A stretch of 64,000 nt of DNA from Mycobacterium sp. 852014-50255_SCH5639931 (GTDB lineage Bacteria > Actinomycetota > Actinomycetes > Mycobacteriales > Mycobacteriaceae): NCBI RefSeq assembly GCF_001665605.1, contig NZ_LZSV01000017.1, forward strand, positions 1-64,000, written 5' to 3'. The stretch's first letter is position 1. Each line of letters starts with the position of its first letter. A model generated the notes under the pieces. That model had not been told where the DNA came from, did no database searches, and saw only the letters and a program-made list of their open reading frames with translations. This document shows positions 26,761 to 35,283 of the stretch, in pieces. Position numbers and translations under genes: made by a program.

Positions 26761-26919
26761 CCCCGAAACTGGCTGCTTGCGCGGAGTGTGCGGGCAGCCG
26801 GCGGTGCGCTTCGCGGTTACGCGGCGGTCGTCGACGCCGGTTTGGTGTTCGGTGCGTCCCGCCGGGTAAAGTATCCGGGTCAATCCTGCTTGCAGGTCAC
26901 GGGTCAGATAGCGGAGTTC

Positions 26920-27021
26920 ATGGGTTCAGTAATCAAGAAGCGGCGCAAGCGCATGTCCAAGAAGAAGCACCGCAAGTTGTTGCGCCGCACACGGGTGCAG
27001 CGCAGAAAACTCGGCAAGTAG
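26920..27021 (+). CDS. small ribosomal protein bS22 (Rv0500B-like)
   Basis: A 33-aa, extremely basic protein, [20 protein letters not shown] and onward to KLGK. It is identical in type to the actinobacterial small-subunit protein bS22 seen in mycobacterial 70S structures near the decoding region, and carries the COX24/AURKAIP1-like core. GCGGAG at 26911-26916 serves as the ribosome-binding site. A longer frame open from 26788 has no conserved content. The upstream element TAAAGTAT at 26868-26875 resembles a -10 box. Confidence 0.92.
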
Positions 27022-27072
27022 GCCCGCCCGCGGCGTAATGCTGCGGTCTCTCCCGGTGGATAGGCTGTTTGG

Positions 27073-28200
27073 GTGGATCAGTCGAGTGGGGATGGCGCCG
27101 GAACCGGCGACACCGCGAGCAACACGGTGCATTACCCCAAGGTTGTGCTGGTTACCGGTGCGTGCCGGTTCCTGGGCGGCTACCTGACCGCTCGGCTCGC
27201 GCAGAACCCGATGATCAACGCGGTCATCGCGGTGGACGCGATCGCGCCCAGCAAGGACATGCTGCGCCGGATGGGCCGCGCCGAGTTTGTGCGTGCCGAC
27301 ATCCGTAATCCCTTCATAGCCAAGGTGATTCGCAACGGCGACGTCGACACCGTGGTACACGCGGCAGCGGCGTCGTACGCCCCGCGGTCCGGGGGCACCG
27401 CGGCGTTGAAGGAAATCAACGTGATGGGTGCGATGCAGCTGTTCGCGGCCTGCCAGAAGGCGCCCTCGGTGCGCCGCGTCGTGCTCAAGTCGACCTCCGA
27501 GGTGTACGGGTCGAGCGCTCACGATCCGGTGATGTTCACCGAGGACAGCACCAGCCGTCGACCGCTGCGCGGGGGTTTCGCCAAGGACAGTCTCGACATC
27601 GAGGCGTACGCGCGCGGTCTGGGCCGGCGCCGCCCCGATATCGCCGTGACGATCCTGCGGCTGGCCAACATGATCGGGCCGGCCATGGACACCACGCTGT
27701 CGCGGTACCTGGCCGGGCCGCTGGTGCCCACGATGTTCGGCCGCGACGCGCGCCTGCAGCTGCTGCACGAGCAGGATGCGCTGGGCGCGCTGGAGCGCGC
27801 GGCGATGGCCGGCAAGGCCGGCACCTTCAACATCGGCGCCGACGGGATCATCATGCTGTCGCAGGCGATCCGGCGGGCCGGCCGGATTCCATTGCCGGTG
27901 CCCGGTTTTGGCGTCTGGGCGCTCGATTCGCTGAGGCGGGCCAATCGCTACAACGAGATCAGCCGCGATCAGTTCGCCTACCTGAGTTACGGCCGGGTCA
28001 TGGACACCACCCGGATGCGCTCGGAGCTCGGATATCAGCCGAAATGGACGACGGCCGAGGCTTTCGACGACTACGTCCGCGGCCGCGGCATGACTCCCAT
28101 TATCGACCCGCATCGGGTACGCTCCCTGGAGGGTCGAGCCATATCTTTAGCTCAGCGCTGGGGTAGCCGAAATCCAGTTCCGTGGGGTGGGGTCAGGTAG
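27073..28200 (+). CDS. galE2: NAD-dependent epimerase/dehydratase, GalE2/Rv0501-like
   Basis: A 375-aa extended SDR. The glycine motif VLVTGACRFLGGYL (GxxxxxG variant) starts near residue 26, and VVHAAAASY and STSEVYGSS follow. The usual YxxxK catalytic pair is not evident: the expected place reads FAKDSLDIEAYARGL. A classical epimerase reaction is therefore doubtful despite the galE2 name used for the M. tuberculosis orthologue. Start GTG 27073. The acyltransferase gene begins 5 bases after its stop, so the two are probably co-transcribed. Confidence 0.85.
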   Translation: MDQSSGDGAGTGDTASNTVHYPKVVLVTGACRFLGGYLTARLAQNPMINAVIAVDAIAPSKDMLRRMGRAEFVRADIRNPFIAKVIRNGDVDTVVHAAAASYAPRSGGTAALKEINVMGAMQLFAACQKAPSVRRVVLKSTSEVYGSSAHDPVMFTEDSTSRRPLRGGFAKDSLDIEAYARGLGRRRPDIAVTILRLANMIGPAMDTTLSRYLAGPLVPTMFGRDARLQLLHEQDALGALERAAMAGKAGTFNIGADGIIMLSQAIRRAGRIPLPVPGFGVWALDSLRRANRYNEISRDQFAYLSYGRVMDTTRMRSELGYQPKWTTAEAFDDYVRGRGMTPIIDPHRVRSLEGRAISLAQRWGSRNPVPWGGVR

Positions 28201-28205
28201 GTATC

Positions 28206-29270
28206 GTGGCTGGTGAAACCAGAGCCAATGTCATTCCACTGCATACAAATCGGGGTCGGGTAGCGGCGCGTAAAAGAGCCGATCAGCGGGCGGAGTCAGC
28301 TCGCCAGCATCCTTCCTTGCTTTCGGACCCGCACGGCCGGGCTTCAGCCGAACAGATCGCCGCTGTCGTCCGCGAGATCGACGAGCATCGGCGTGCCGCG
28401 GGCGCTGGATCGGCGGACGCCCCGCTCAACGAACTGGCTCAGCGCGTCGCCGCGGTTGCCGGCTTCCTGCGTCAGCGGCTCACGGGTGACTACACCGTCG
28501 ATGAGTTCGGCTTCGATCCGCACTTCAACAGCGCGATCGTCCGGCCGTTGCTGAGGTTCTTCTTCCGGTCGTGGTTCCGGGTCGAGGTCAGCGGAATCGA
28601 AAACCTGCCCAGCGACGGGGCCGCGTTGGTGGTGGCCAACCATGCCGGGGTGTTGCCGTTCGACGGGCTGATGTTGTCGGTGGCCGTCCACGACGAGCAT
28701 CCCGCCCAGCGGGACATGCGGTTGCTCGCCGCCGACATGGTGTTCGACCTGCCCGTGGTGGGTGAGGCCGCCCGCAAAGCGGGCCACACGATGGCCTGCA
28801 CGACGGACGCGCACCGGCTGCTCGCCGCCGGGGAACTGACCGCCGTGTTCCCGGAGGGCTACAAGGGGCTGGGGAAGCGCTTCGAGGACCGCTACCGGTT
28901 GCAGCGGTTCGGCCGCGGGGGCTTCGTGACGGCTGCGCTGCGCACCAAGGCGCCCATCATCCCGTGCTCGATCATCGGTTCGGAAGAGATCTATCCGATG
29001 CTGACCGATGTGAAGATGCTCGCCCGGCTGTTCGGCCTGCCCTACTTCCCGATCACGCCGCTGTTCCCGCTGGCGGGGCCGGCCGGGCTGGTGCCGCTGC
29101 CGTCGAAGTGGCGCATCGCGTTCGGTGAGCCCATCTACACCAACGACTACGCCGCCTCCGACGCCGAGGACCCGATGGTCACCTTCGAGTTGACCGATCA
29201 GGTTCGCGAGACGATCCAGCAGACGCTGTACCGCTTGCTCGCCGGCCGGCGCAACATCTTCTTCGGCTGA
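28206..29270 (+). CDS. PlsC-like lysophospholipid acyltransferase, Rv0502-like
   Basis: A 354-aa protein. The first ~100 residues are polar and variable. The acyltransferase domain begins with VSGIENLPSDGAALVVANHA, with a NHAGVLPFD motif as the HxxxxxxD-type active site and FPEGYKGLG as the substrate-binding block; a proline-rich PYFPITPLFPLAGP segment follows. This is the family of glycerolipid and mycolipid acyltransferases near DGAT/MGAT-like enzymes. GTG 28206 (VAGETRANVIPL) is preferred over 28182, which would overlap galE2. A strong terminator follows. Confidence 0.9.
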   Translation: MAGETRANVIPLHTNRGRVAARKRADQRAESARQHPSLLSDPHGRASAEQIAAVVREIDEHRRAAGAGSADAPLNELAQRVAAVAGFLRQRLTGDYTVDEFGFDPHFNSAIVRPLLRFFFRSWFRVEVSGIENLPSDGAALVVANHAGVLPFDGLMLSVAVHDEHPAQRDMRLLAADMVFDLPVVGEAARKAGHTMACTTDAHRLLAAGELTAVFPEGYKGLGKRFEDRYRLQRFGRGGFVTAALRTKAPIIPCSIIGSEEIYPMLTDVKMLARLFGLPYFPITPLFPLAGPAGLVPLPSKWRIAFGEPIYTNDYAASDAEDPMVTFELTDQVRETIQQTLYRLLAGRRNIFFG

Positions 29271-29285
29271 ACCTCTCCTGACGCG

Positions 29286-29320
29286 AAAACGCCCCGGAGC
29301 CAACGGCTTCGGGGCGTTTT
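29286..29320. terminator. bidirectional rho-independent terminator
   Basis: AAAACGCCCCGGAGCC and GGCTTCGGGGCGTTTT form a long GC-rich stem with an AAC loop, flanked by A-run and T-run, exactly between the convergent acyltransferase and cmaA2 genes. It should work in both directions. Confidence 0.88.
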
Positions 29321-29329
29321 GCGCTTGGA

Positions 29330-30259
29330 TTACTTGACCATTGTGAACTGGCAGACGTTGGTGTAGCCGTCGCGGAACAAGTCCGAGCAGCCCCGCAAGT
29401 ACTTCAGGTAGATGTCGTAGGTCTCCTGCCCCTTCAGGGCGATCGCCTCGTCCTTGTGCGCCTCGAGGGCATCGCCCCAGGCGGTCAGCGTCGGCACGTA
29501 GTTCTTGCCGATGAAGTGGCGTCGCTCGATCTTGAAACCCGCATCGTTCGCGTACTTGTCGACCAGGTTGACCTGGGGCAACTTTCCGCCCGGGTAGATC
29601 TCCTTCAGGATGAAGCTGATGAACCGCAGCAGGGTCATGTTCACCTGCAAGCCCATCGCTTTGCCCTCCTCGGCGGTGGGCACCACGATCGAGTGCAGCA
29701 GCATGCGGCCGTCGTCGGGCAGCAAGTCGTAGTACTTCTTGAAGAAGGTGGCGTACCGCTCGTATCCGGCGTCGCCGGCTCCGTCGGCAAAGTGCTCGAA
29801 CGCGCCCAGCGACACGATGCGGTCGATCGGTACGTCGCCGGGGAATTCCTCCCAGCCTTGGATCCGCACCTCCTTGCGGCGGGGGCTGTCCATCTTCTCG
29901 AATTCGGCCACGCAGTGGGCGTACTGGTTCTCGCTCAGCGTCAGGCCGATGACGTTGACGTCGTACTCGGCCACCGCGTGCCGCATGGTCGAGCCCCAGC
30001 CGCTGCCGATGTCGAGCAGCGTCATGCCGGGCTCGAGGTTCAGCTTGTCCAGGGCCAGCTTGCGCTTGGCGTACTGCGCCTCTTCCAGCGTCTTGGTCAG
30101 ATTCTGCGGGTCTGGATTCTCGTCGAAGTATCCGCAGCTGTAGGTCATCGACGGGTCAAGCCAGAGCTTGAAGAATTCGTTCGACTTGTCGTAATGGGAC
30201 CGGACTTTCTCGACCGGTGGCTTGAGCTGGGTGCTACCCGTTTCCCCCTGTGAAGTCAT
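29330..30259 (-). CDS. cmaA2: cyclopropane mycolic acid synthase CmaA2
   Basis: A 309-aa SAM-dependent methyltransferase that introduces a trans-cyclopropane into meromycolate chains. It has the family start of the catalytic domain ([20 protein letters not shown]), motif [28 protein letters not shown] with the active-site Glu, and the C-terminal [20 protein letters not shown]. The motif I glycine loop reads GSGWG where M. tuberculosis has GCGWG. A short insertion ([11 protein letters not shown]) follows YFDE. ATG 30259 (MTSQGETG) is chosen; the upstream extension is unsupported. It lies 10 bases downstream of the dehydratase-like gene. Confidence 0.93.
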   Translation of the reverse strand: MTSQGETGSTQLKPPVEKVRSHYDKSNEFFKLWLDPSMTYSCGYFDENPDPQNLTKTLEEAQYAKRKLALDKLNLEPGMTLLDIGSGWGSTMRHAVAEYDVNVIGLTLSENQYAHCVAEFEKMDSPRRKEVRIQGWEEFPGDVPIDRIVSLGAFEHFADGAGDAGYERYATFFKKYYDLLPDDGRMLLHSIVVPTAEEGKAMGLQVNMTLLRFISFILKEIYPGGKLPQVNLVDKYANDAGFKIERRHFIGKNYVPTLTAWGDALEAHKDEAIALKGQETYDIYLKYLRGCSDLFRDGYTNVCQFTMVK

Positions 30260-30269
30260 AGATTCGACC

Positions 30270-30779
30270 CTACTTTCCGGCTGATATGGATGCGACTGCG
30301 GCCACTGTTGCATCAGTGTCGGCTTGGGTTGTGGCTTCCCCCAGCATCGTCACGACGCTGGTGATAAGCGGGTTCCCGTCGGCATCGGTGACTTCGCTGC
30401 GGATCTCAGCGAGCACGGTGCCATGGGATTCGATCACCGAGTCTAGATAGGTGTCGAAGAAAAGCATATCGCCGGCCACGATCGGTCGGTGGAACTTGAA
30501 CTTCTGATCGCGGTGGATCACCCGGGCGATGTTGATCGGAATGCTGAACTTGGTGAAGATCTCCAGCTGCACGCGCCGTCCGGCGATAGCGAGGAACGTC
30601 AGCGGGGCCAGCAGCGAGTCGTAGCCGGCAGCGGCGGCATCGGCCTCGCTGAAATGCGTCGGATGCTCATCCTTGATCGCGATCGCGAACTCCCGAATCT
30701 TCTCGCGTCCGACCAGGAAGTAATCCGGGGCCCGATAATGGCTGCCGATGAGTCCTTCGGCTTCTTTGGGGGTCGTCAT
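30270..30779 (-). CDS. MaoC/HadA-like dehydratase-domain protein, Rv0504c-like
   Basis: A 169-aa hot-dog protein of the UPF0336 / FAS1-like dehydratase group, related to HadA, which dehydrates 3-hydroxyacyl-ACP in FAS-II mycolate elongation. It shows the N-terminal [31 protein letters not shown], and the hot-dog helix [20 protein letters not shown]. HadA-type subunits lack the full catalytic His-Asp and need a partner, which is not visible here. Co-directional with cmaA2 (10-base gap), fitting a shared role in mycolic acid modification. Confidence 0.9.
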   Translation of the reverse strand: MTTPKEAEGLIGSHYRAPDYFLVGREKIREFAIAIKDEHPTHFSEADAAAAGYDSLLAPLTFLAIAGRRVQLEIFTKFSIPINIARVIHRDQKFKFHRPIVAGDMLFFDTYLDSVIESHGTVLAEIRSEVTDADGNPLITSVVTMLGEATTQADTDATVAAVASISAGK

Positions 30780-30824
30780 GCCGCTGTCGCTCTCCGCTCG
30801 AATAGGTCTCAGCGGCGCAGCCTA

Positions 30825-31730
30825 TCAGCGCGATTGTCGTCGGGACGCCACCGCGGCCAGTGCGCCACCCGCCGCGCCCAGCGCCAATGCCGACGGCACC
30901 CCGATCCTCGCGGCCTTGCGGGCGGTGCGAAAGTCGCGGATCTCCCAGCCGCGTTCGCGGGCCAGTGTGCGCAGGCGGGCGTCGGGATTGATGGCGACGG
31001 CGGTGCCAACCAGCGACAGCATGGGCACGTCGTTGAAGCTGTCGGAGTACGCCGTGCAGCGTTTGAGGTTCAGCCCCTCCCGGATGGCCAGCGACCGCAC
31101 GGCGTGTGCCTTCCCGGTGCCGTGCAGGATGTCGCCGACCAGCCGCCCGGTGAATACGCCGTCGACGGACTCGGCGACGGTGCCCAGGGCGCCGGTCAGG
31201 CCGAGCCGCCGCGCGATGGTCGCCGCGAGTTCGTACGGCGTGGCGGTGATCAGCCAGACCTGCTGGCCCGCGTCGAGGTGCATCTGCGTGAGCTCGCGGG
31301 TGCCCGGCCAGATCTTGTCGGCGATGATCTCGTCGTAAATCTCCTCGCCCAGAGCCACCAGTTGTTCGACGGAGCGGCCCTCGATGAAGGCGAGCGCTTT
31401 GCGCCGGCCGGCGGCGACGTCGTTGCTGTTCTCCTTGCCGAGGATCTGGAATTTGGCCTGGGCGTAGATGAAGCCGAGCACATCGCGGTACGTGAAGTAG
31501 TTGCGCGCCGCCAGCCCGCGGCCGAAGTGCACCGCCGAGGAGCCCTGCACCAACGTGTTGTCCACGTCGAAGAAGGCGGCCGCGGTCAAGTCGATCGGCG
31601 GCTGCGGGCGATCCTCGGCGGCGGTTTCCTCCCGCAGGCCTTCCAGCGCGCGGGCGGCGCTGGCCTCGGCGGCCAGCGACTCCAAGTCAGCGCGACTGAG
31701 GTCTCCGTTGACCGGGTCAGAGGAAGTCAT
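30825..31730 (-). CDS. serB1: HAD-family phosphatase SerB1-like
   Basis: A 301-aa HAD hydrolase annotated as phosphoserine phosphatase in M. tuberculosis (Rv0505c). Nucleophile Asp55 and Asp57 are in [19 protein letters not shown] carries motif II, and [14 protein letters not shown] holds motif IV. A C-terminal hydrophobic stretch ([20 protein letters not shown]) may anchor it to the membrane. The substrate might be phosphoserine or another phosphomonoester such as a lysophospholipid. ATG 31730 is fixed by a perfect AGGAGG 8 bases upstream (complement at 31739-31744). Confidence 0.9.
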   Translation of the reverse strand: MTSSDPVNGDLSRADLESLAAEASAARALEGLREETAAEDRPQPPIDLTAAAFFDVDNTLVQGSSAVHFGRGLAARNYFTYRDVLGFIYAQAKFQILGKENSNDVAAGRRKALAFIEGRSVEQLVALGEEIYDEIIADKIWPGTRELTQMHLDAGQQVWLITATPYELAATIARRLGLTGALGTVAESVDGVFTGRLVGDILHGTGKAHAVRSLAIREGLNLKRCTAYSDSFNDVPMLSLVGTAVAINPDARLRTLARERGWEIRDFRTARKAARIGVPSALALGAAGGALAAVASRRQSR

Positions 31731-31908
31731 CGCCAAACCTCCTAGATCGCTGTGTTGCCTGGCGACCCAGTGGGTCCCGATGTTCAACCCTATCCGGGAG
31801 GCGTGGGGAGGGCTGTGTATGTCCGGCTTCTCGTCCACGTCCGATGGGCTCGGGGGTGCGGCCTATTGTCTTCCCCCCGGGCAGCGCCGCCCCAGCGGCG
31901 CCATCTGC

Positions 31909-32202
31909 TCACGACCACATACCGAGATTCGTCGACACGGCGCCGGTGTAGTTGCCGTGCGCGGTCGTGGCTACCTTCTCGAGTTGCGCCAGCGCCTCAC
32001 GCATCATCGCCTCGCCGCGCACCCAGTGCTGATGCGCCCCGGCATGGGCCGCGGCGGCCTCACCCGTCCACGCGGCGTGCAAACGTCTTACCCGAGAATC
32101 GATTTCGGCGATCATGTCCTCGGCGTAACGCTGAAACATCGCCATCCGCTGCACCGCATCGGCCAGCGCCTGGGGATCCACCCGGAACGCCTCAGCCACC
32201 AC
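31909..32202 (-). CDS. esxE: EsxE-like WXG100 protein
   Basis: A 97-aa helical hairpin protein. The WXG turn is at residues 45-47 (LHAAWTGEAAAAH) and the C-terminus is GNYTGAVSTNLGMWS. From memory this matches M. tuberculosis EsxE (Rv3904c) over almost its whole length. In that species EsxE and EsxF precede cpnT and are reported to form a membrane-active complex needed to export the TNT toxin. Here the next gene downstream is serB1, with 178 bases between and no toxin gene. The GTG start overlaps the esxF 3' end by 11 bases. Confidence 0.87.
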   Translation of the reverse strand: MVAEAFRVDPQALADAVQRMAMFQRYAEDMIAEIDSRVRRLHAAWTGEAAAAHAGAHQHWVRGEAMMREALAQLEKVATTAHGNYTGAVSTNLGMWS

Positions 32203-32500
32203 GCACCGCCCGCTCCGCCTGGGCGGACCCGGCCTCGTTGGCCTGGTAGCCCTCGCCGGCCTGACCCACCAGGTGCGCCAGCATCGACAGCCCGAGCTGT
32301 ACCTCTCGGGCGCCCCGATGCCATAGCTCCCATGCCGAGGCGTATGCCGTTCCCGACGCCCCCTGCCAGCCGCCCAGCACCCGACCGACCTGATCGTCGA
32401 GCCGGCTCAACTCGGCCGAAAGGTGCTCGGCCGCGCCGCCGATGGAAACGGCATGGCTTTGCATCACCACCGGATCAACCCGCAGCGTGTCGTCAGCCAT
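32192..32500 (-). CDS. esxF: EsxF-like WXG100 protein
   Basis: A 102-aa WXG100 protein, MADDTLRVDPVVMQSHAVSI and onward, with the WXG turn at residues 45-47 (LGGWQGASGTAYASAWELWH) and a YxxxE secretion signal at residues 85-89 (GYQANE). This is the CFP-10-like partner of the pair and matches M. tuberculosis EsxF (Rv3905c) from memory. ATG 32500 is chosen; 11 upstream residues are Arg-rich and unsupported. It is divergent from the glutaredoxin-like gene with a 59-base shared promoter region. Confidence 0.87.
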   Translation of the reverse strand: MADDTLRVDPVVMQSHAVSIGGAAEHLSAELSRLDDQVGRVLGGWQGASGTAYASAWELWHRGAREVQLGLSMLAHLVGQAGEGYQANEAGSAQAERAVRGG

Positions 32501-32559
32501 GGCCGGAACATAACGCCTGGTAGGTGGCCTCACAAGTCACCGATGCCACACTGGTGGCC

Positions 32560-32829
32560 ATGACCGACGCCCCCCGGCGGCCGCACGTGGAGCTACTGAC
32601 CCGAGACGGCTGCACCATCTGCGAACGCGTACACGCGCGACTCGGTGAATTGGCGGCTGAGCTGGGCTTCGACCTGTCGACGATCGACGTCGACGCCGCC
32701 GCATCGGCCGGCAACCCGGCGCTGCGGGCCGAGTTCGGCGACCGGCTGCCCGTGATCCTGCTCGACGGCCGCGAGCACAGTTACTGGGATATAGACGAGG
32801 CCCGGCTGCGCGCGGATCTCGCTCGATGA
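32560..32829 (+). CDS. glutaredoxin-like thiol protein, Rv0508-like
   Basis: An 89-aa thioredoxin-fold protein with an N-terminal CTIC active-site motif (LLTRDGCTICERVHARLGEL) and the cis-Pro region RLPVILLDGRE. It belongs to the short DUF836/glutaredoxin-like group and may use mycothiol rather than glutathione. ATG 32560 (MTDAPRRPHVELL) is taken; an open frame from 32524 adds 12 residues. It precedes hemA by about 100 bases in the same direction. Confidence 0.88.
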   Translation: MTDAPRRPHVELLTRDGCTICERVHARLGELAAELGFDLSTIDVDAAASAGNPALRAEFGDRLPVILLDGREHSYWDIDEARLRADLAR

Positions 32830-32931
32830 GGGCCGCCGGGCAATTATTTGGTAGCCCACCTGATAAACGATTACCGTGGAAACCAGTTCAATTACTGGAG
32901 AAAGCAAGGGAGCTGGCCAGGTGATGCTGCC

Positions 32932-34302
32932 GTGAGCGTCTTGCTTTTCGGGGTTTCGCACCGCAGTGCGCCGGTCTCCGTCCTGGAACAACTCACCATC
33001 GACGAATCCGATCAGGGCAAGATCGTCGACCGGGTGTTGCAGTCGCCGCTGGTAACCGAGGCGATGGTGCTGTCGACGTGCAACCGGGTCGAGGTCTACG
33101 CGGTGGTGGATGCCTTCCACGGCGGGCTGGCGGCAATCGGGCAGGTGCTGTCGGATCACTCCGGAATGTCGATGGGGGACCTGACCAAGTACGCGTACGT
33201 CCGCTACAGCGAGGCCGCCGTCGAGCACCTGTTCGCGGTGGCCAGCGGTCTGGACTCCGCTGTCGTGGGTGAGCAGCAGGTGCTCGGCCAGGTGCGCCGC
33301 GCGTATGCCACCGCGGAAACCAACCGCACGGTCGGCCGGGTCCTTCATGAGCTGGCCCAGCGGGCGCTGTCGGTGGGAAAGCGGGTGCATTCCGAGACCG
33401 CCATCGACGCGGCCGGCGCCTCCGTGGTGTCGGTCGCCCTGAACATGGCCGAACGCCGGCTGGGCGGGCTACAGGGCAAGACCGCCGTGCTGGTCGGTGC
33501 CGGCGCGATGGGCGCCTTGGCGGCGGCCCACCTGACCCGGGCCGGTATCCGGCACGTGCACGTCCTGAATCGGTCGCTGTCCCGGGCGCAGCGGTTGGCC
33601 CGCAAACTCCGCGAATCCGGTGTCCAGGCCGACGCGATGTCGCTCGACCGCTTGGCCGACGCGGTGGCCGACGCCGACGTCATGGTCAGCTGCACGGGCG
33701 CGGTGAGCCCGGTCGTCACGCTGGCGGACGTGCACCACGCGCTGGCCGCCGCGCGCCGCGACGAGTCGGCCCGCCCGTTGGTGATCTGCGACCTGGGCAT
33801 GCCGCGTGACGTGGACCCCGCGGTCGCCGGTCTGCCCGGGGTCTGGGTCGTCGACGTGGACCGCGTGCAGCACGAGCCGTCGGCGCACGCCGCGGCCTCC
33901 GATGTCCACGCCGCGCGCCACATCGTGGCCGCCGAGGTCGCCGCCTACCTGGCGGGGCAGCGCATGGCCGAGGTCACGCCGACGGTGACCGCATTGCGCC
34001 AGCGCGCCGCGGACGTGGTGGAGGCGGAGCTGTTGCGCCTGGACAACCGGCTGCCCGGCCTGGAGAGCGCCCACCGCGAGGAGGTGGCGCGCACCGTGCG
34101 GCGGGTGGTGGACAAGCTGCTGCATGCGCCCACCGTGCGGATCAAACAACTCGCCAGCGCCCCCGGCGGGGACAGCTACGCCGAAGCGCTGCGCGAACTC
34201 TTCGAACTCGACCAGACCGCCGTCGACGCCGTCGCCGCGGGCGAATTGCCCGTCATATCAACGGGATTCGACGCCGGAACGCAAGAACCGTCCGCCGAGT
34301 AG
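32932..34302 (+). CDS. hemA: glutamyl-tRNA reductase HemA
   Basis: A 456-aa enzyme that reduces glutamyl-tRNA to glutamate-1-semialdehyde with NADPH, opening the C5 haem pathway. Catalytic Cys50 is in [25 protein letters not shown] and the NADPH-domain [20 protein letters not shown] are present, followed by the C-terminal dimerisation helices. GTG 32932 ([15 protein letters not shown]) is the family N-terminus; the 28 codons before it are leader. hemC starts 13 bases after the stop. Its product is used by HemL, encoded at 56.2 kb. Confidence 0.96.
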   Translation: MSVLLFGVSHRSAPVSVLEQLTIDESDQGKIVDRVLQSPLVTEAMVLSTCNRVEVYAVVDAFHGGLAAIGQVLSDHSGMSMGDLTKYAYVRYSEAAVEHLFAVASGLDSAVVGEQQVLGQVRRAYATAETNRTVGRVLHELAQRALSVGKRVHSETAIDAAGASVVSVALNMAERRLGGLQGKTAVLVGAGAMGALAAAHLTRAGIRHVHVLNRSLSRAQRLARKLRESGVQADAMSLDRLADAVADADVMVSCTGAVSPVVTLADVHHALAAARRDESARPLVICDLGMPRDVDPAVAGLPGVWVVDVDRVQHEPSAHAAASDVHAARHIVAAEVAAYLAGQRMAEVTPTVTALRQRAADVVEAELLRLDNRLPGLESAHREEVARTVRRVVDKLLHAPTVRIKQLASAPGGDSYAEALRELFELDQTAVDAVAAGELPVISTGFDAGTQEPSAE

Positions 34303-34315
34303 CCGATTGCCGAAC

Positions 34316-35260
34316 GTGATCCGGATAGGTACCCGGGGCAGTCTCTTGGCCACCACCCAGGCCGGCGTCGTCAGGGACGCCTTGATCGCCAACGGTCATC
34401 CCGCGGAGCTGGTGATCATCACCACCGCCGGCGACCGCTCGTCGGCGCCCATCGAGACCCTGGGCGTCGGCGCCTTCACCACCGCGCTGCGGGAGGCCAT
34501 CAACGACGGCCGGGTGGACGCCGCCGTGCACTCCCACAAGGATTTGCCCACGGCGGACGACCCGCGGTTCACCATTGCGGCCATCCCGCCGCGCAACGAC
34601 CCCCGCGACGTGGTGGTTGCCCGCGACGGGCTGGTGCTCGGGGAGTTGCCGGCCGGTTCGCTGGTGGGCACCTCGTCCCCGCGGCGGGCAGCGCAGCTTA
34701 GAGCATTGGGTCTCGGTTTGGAAATCCGCCCCCTACGAGGCAACCTAGATACCAGGTTGAACAGGGTAAGCAATGGTGATCTCGACGCGATCGTGGTAGC
34801 TCGGGCCGGACTGGCCCGACTCGGTCGCCTCGACGATGTCACCGAGACGTTAGAGCCGGTGCAGATGTTGCCAGCACCGGCTCAGGGTGCGCTCGCGGTC
34901 GAATGCCGCGCCGGCGATGGGTTGGTGGCAGTGCTGGCGGAGTTGGACGACGCCGACACGCGCGCGTCGGTCACTGCGGAGCGAGCCCTGTTGGCCGAAC
35001 TGGAGGCCGGTTGTTCCGCACCGGTGGGCGCGATCGCCGAGGTGGTCGAGTCCATCGATGAGGAAGGCCGAGTCTTCGAAGAGCTGTCGCTGCGCGGGTG
35101 CGTGGCGGCACTGGACGGATCTGACGTGATCCGCGCGTCCGGCATCGGCACCGCCGATCGGGCGCGTGAGCTGGGGGTTTCGGTCGCCGCAGAGTTGTTC
35201 GAACTCGGCGCCCGAGAACTCATGCAGGAAGCGCGGCAGGACCCGGCACGAGGAAATTAA
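34316..35260 (+). CDS. hemC: porphobilinogen deaminase HemC
   Basis: A 314-aa enzyme that polymerises four porphobilinogens into hydroxymethylbilane. Visible are [15 protein letters not shown] at the start, [29 protein letters not shown], and Cys233 in [10 protein letters not shown], which binds the dipyrromethane cofactor. GTG 34316 is preferred; TTG 34307 would add three residues. The long open frame upstream overlaps hemA and is not coding. Second gene of hemACDB, separated by 13 and 23 bases from its neighbours. Confidence 0.96.
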   Translation: MIRIGTRGSLLATTQAGVVRDALIANGHPAELVIITTAGDRSSAPIETLGVGAFTTALREAINDGRVDAAVHSHKDLPTADDPRFTIAAIPPRNDPRDVVVARDGLVLGELPAGSLVGTSSPRRAAQLRALGLGLEIRPLRGNLDTRLNRVSNGDLDAIVVARAGLARLGRLDDVTETLEPVQMLPAPAQGALAVECRAGDGLVAVLAELDDADTRASVTAERALLAELEAGCSAPVGAIAEVVESIDEEGRVFEELSLRGCVAALDGSDVIRASGIGTADRARELGVSVAAELFELGARELMQEARQDPARGN

Positions 35261-35283
35261 TTGCGAGTGACGTGGGAGCGACA

